Shown one piece after another: positions 4,991-5,761 of a DNA stretch of 5,761 nucleotides; positions within the stretch are counted from its first letter, which is position 1; every line of letters begins with the position of its first letter. The stretch is from Bacteroidota bacterium (GTDB lineage Bacteria > Bacteroidota > Ignavibacteria > UBA10030 > UBA8401): NCBI GenBank assembly GCA_023229405.1, contig JALNZH010000245.1, positions 1 to 5,761 on the forward strand, read 5' to 3'. The notes below the pieces were generated by a model. That model did no database searches and was not told where the DNA came from. It saw only the letters and a list, made by a program, of their open reading frames with translations. The translations under genes were made by a program, and so were the position numbers.

Positions 4991-5761
4991 ATGTCAGTTG
5001 TTCGTAGAGTTGTATTTGTTTTTCTTGTTGCAGTTTTATTTGTCCTGCCATCTTCAGCACAAAATCCCTGGAATGGTAAGGTTGTTATTCAAGGTTTCTG
5101 GTGGGATTACTGGAATAATAATTACCCAAATTCATATGCTGACTACCTTTCTGAACTTTCCCCCCGTTTGCGTGATTTGGGAATTGATTTAGTCTGGATT
5201 CCTCCCACGGCAAAAAACGCAGGGACCAACTCGGTTGGATACTCCACATTTGATCCTTATGACCTCGGTGATAAATTTCAAAAAGGTTCAACCACCACCC
5301 GTTTTGGAACAAAAGACAAATACTTACGAGCTGTAGCGGTGATGCATGCCAATGGCCTTGGCGTTATTCAGGATGTTGTATTGAATCACAGATCAAATGC
5401 CGGTTCTGGGAACAGCGGAACAGGGGGATATGATCCTGAACCGAATTATTCGATTAAGAATGAAGGTGGTTACAAAACATTCCGTCATGTCTCGTACGCA
5501 ACTCCTGCACCGGCTGCATCAGTTCCGGGAAATACAAGCGCAGAAAATCAAACTGAATATTGGCTTCGTTCGGGTAGATGGTCAATGAATTACACAAACT
5601 TTCATCCAAACATGTGGACGAATACCATGAGTGGCGATTGGGCGCAAGGCGGTTGGGGTCCTGACATCAGTTATGAAGATGGCCGTTCTTATGGTGGGGC
5701 ATCCAACGTTGTCGGATATAATCCTGGTCAATATCTTGAGTATAATAGAACTGAAGCAAGA
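4991..5761 (+). CDS. Secreted alpha-amylase, glycoside hydrolase family 13 (N-terminal part, runs off the window)
   Basis: The first 257 codons are present with no stop. Residues 1-23 form a signal peptide: MSVVRR, a hydrophobic core, then PSSA, with likely cleavage before Gln24. The enzyme should therefore be exported to hydrolyse internal alpha-1,4 bonds of starch or glycogen. The catalytic (beta/alpha)8 barrel begins with VVIQGFWWDYW (31-41) and VWIPPTAKN (68-76). The GYSTFDPYDLGDKFQKG block (83-99) contains the conserved substrate-binding Tyr84, and RFGTKDKY follows. Conserved region I, DVVLNH (128-133), includes Asp128, Asn132 and His133. NYTNFHPN (200-207) and GPDISYED (223-230, probably region V in domain B) resemble archaeal and Bacillus liquefying amylases (GH13_7/GH13_5-like); I do not assign a subfamily. 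The nucleophile Asp, the acid Glu and the third Asp lie beyond the edge, so catalytic competence cannot be judged. No other starch-use gene is visible. Confidence 0.93.
   Translation, partial: MSVVRRVVFVFLVAVLFVLPSSAQNPWNGKVVIQGFWWDYWNNNYPNSYADYLSELSPRLRDLGIDLVWIPPTAKNAGTNSVGYSTFDPYDLGDKFQKGSTTTRFGTKDKYLRAVAVMHANGLGVIQDVVLNHRSNAGSGNSGTGGYDPEPNYSIKNEGGYKTFRHVSYATPAPAASVPGNTSAENQTEYWLRSGRWSMNYTNFHPNMWTNTMSGDWAQGGWGPDISYEDGRSYGGASNVVGYNPGQYLEYNRTEAR

Noticed and set aside
4950..5192. 80-codon frame overlapping the amylase start
   Set aside because: The GGAGG site, signal peptide and GH13 motifs all support the frame beginning at 4991.
1..5761. CRISPR array, tRNA, rRNA, insertion sequence or defence system
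   Set aside because: No regularly spaced direct repeats, cloverleaf sequences, transposase or nuclease genes were found on either strand by eye.

Overview
This looks like an ordinary chromosomal segment from a free-living, moderate-GC, Gram-negative-type bacterium. My best guess is the Bacteroidota/Chlorobi/Ignavibacteria (FCB) side of the tree. That guess rests on the general look of the proteins, long A/T-rich intergenic gaps and degenerate dispersed repeats; no marker gene here fixes the phylum. All complete genes, and both partial ones, read on the + strand. I see no rRNA, tRNA, CRISPR array, insertion sequence, integrase or phage gene.

Layout: (1) Positions 1-679 hold the last codons of an ECF-type sigma factor, overlapping by 4 bases (ATGA) a membrane-anchored anti-sigma factor with two predicted membrane segments and a zinc-finger-like N-terminal fold that lacks the cysteines. 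A clear intrinsic terminator follows at 744-775. (2) Positions 776-1075 are gene-free, with a weak promoter candidate and a nested inverted-repeat hairpin that ends on the first base of the next start codon. (3) Positions 1076-2668 encode a multi-pass GT-C glycosyltransferase of the ArnT/PMT-like (GT39) type. A highly ordered inverted-repeat structure (2671-2741) follows directly. (4) Positions 2742-3000 are gene-free, with repeat-like remnants and a hairpin that would occlude the next ribosome binding site in a way resembling a fourU RNA thermometer. (5) Positions 3001-3825 encode a YmdB-family metallophosphoesterase and 3937-4812 encode FolD; a degenerate dispersed repeat lies between them. 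(6) From 4991 to the window edge is the N-terminal part of a secreted GH13 alpha-amylase, with its own good sigma-70-type promoter and Shine-Dalgarno.

The genes form at least three transcription units rather than one pathway: envelope stress or extracytoplasmic signalling (sigma/anti-sigma), envelope glycosylation (GT39), nucleotide/one-carbon housekeeping (YmdB, FolD), and extracellular starch degradation (amylase). I found no convincing undescribed multi-gene system. The points most worth a second look are in the non-coding DNA: three structured elements at 1011-1076, 2671-2741 and 2975-2997, found by eye and not tested by folding or comparison.
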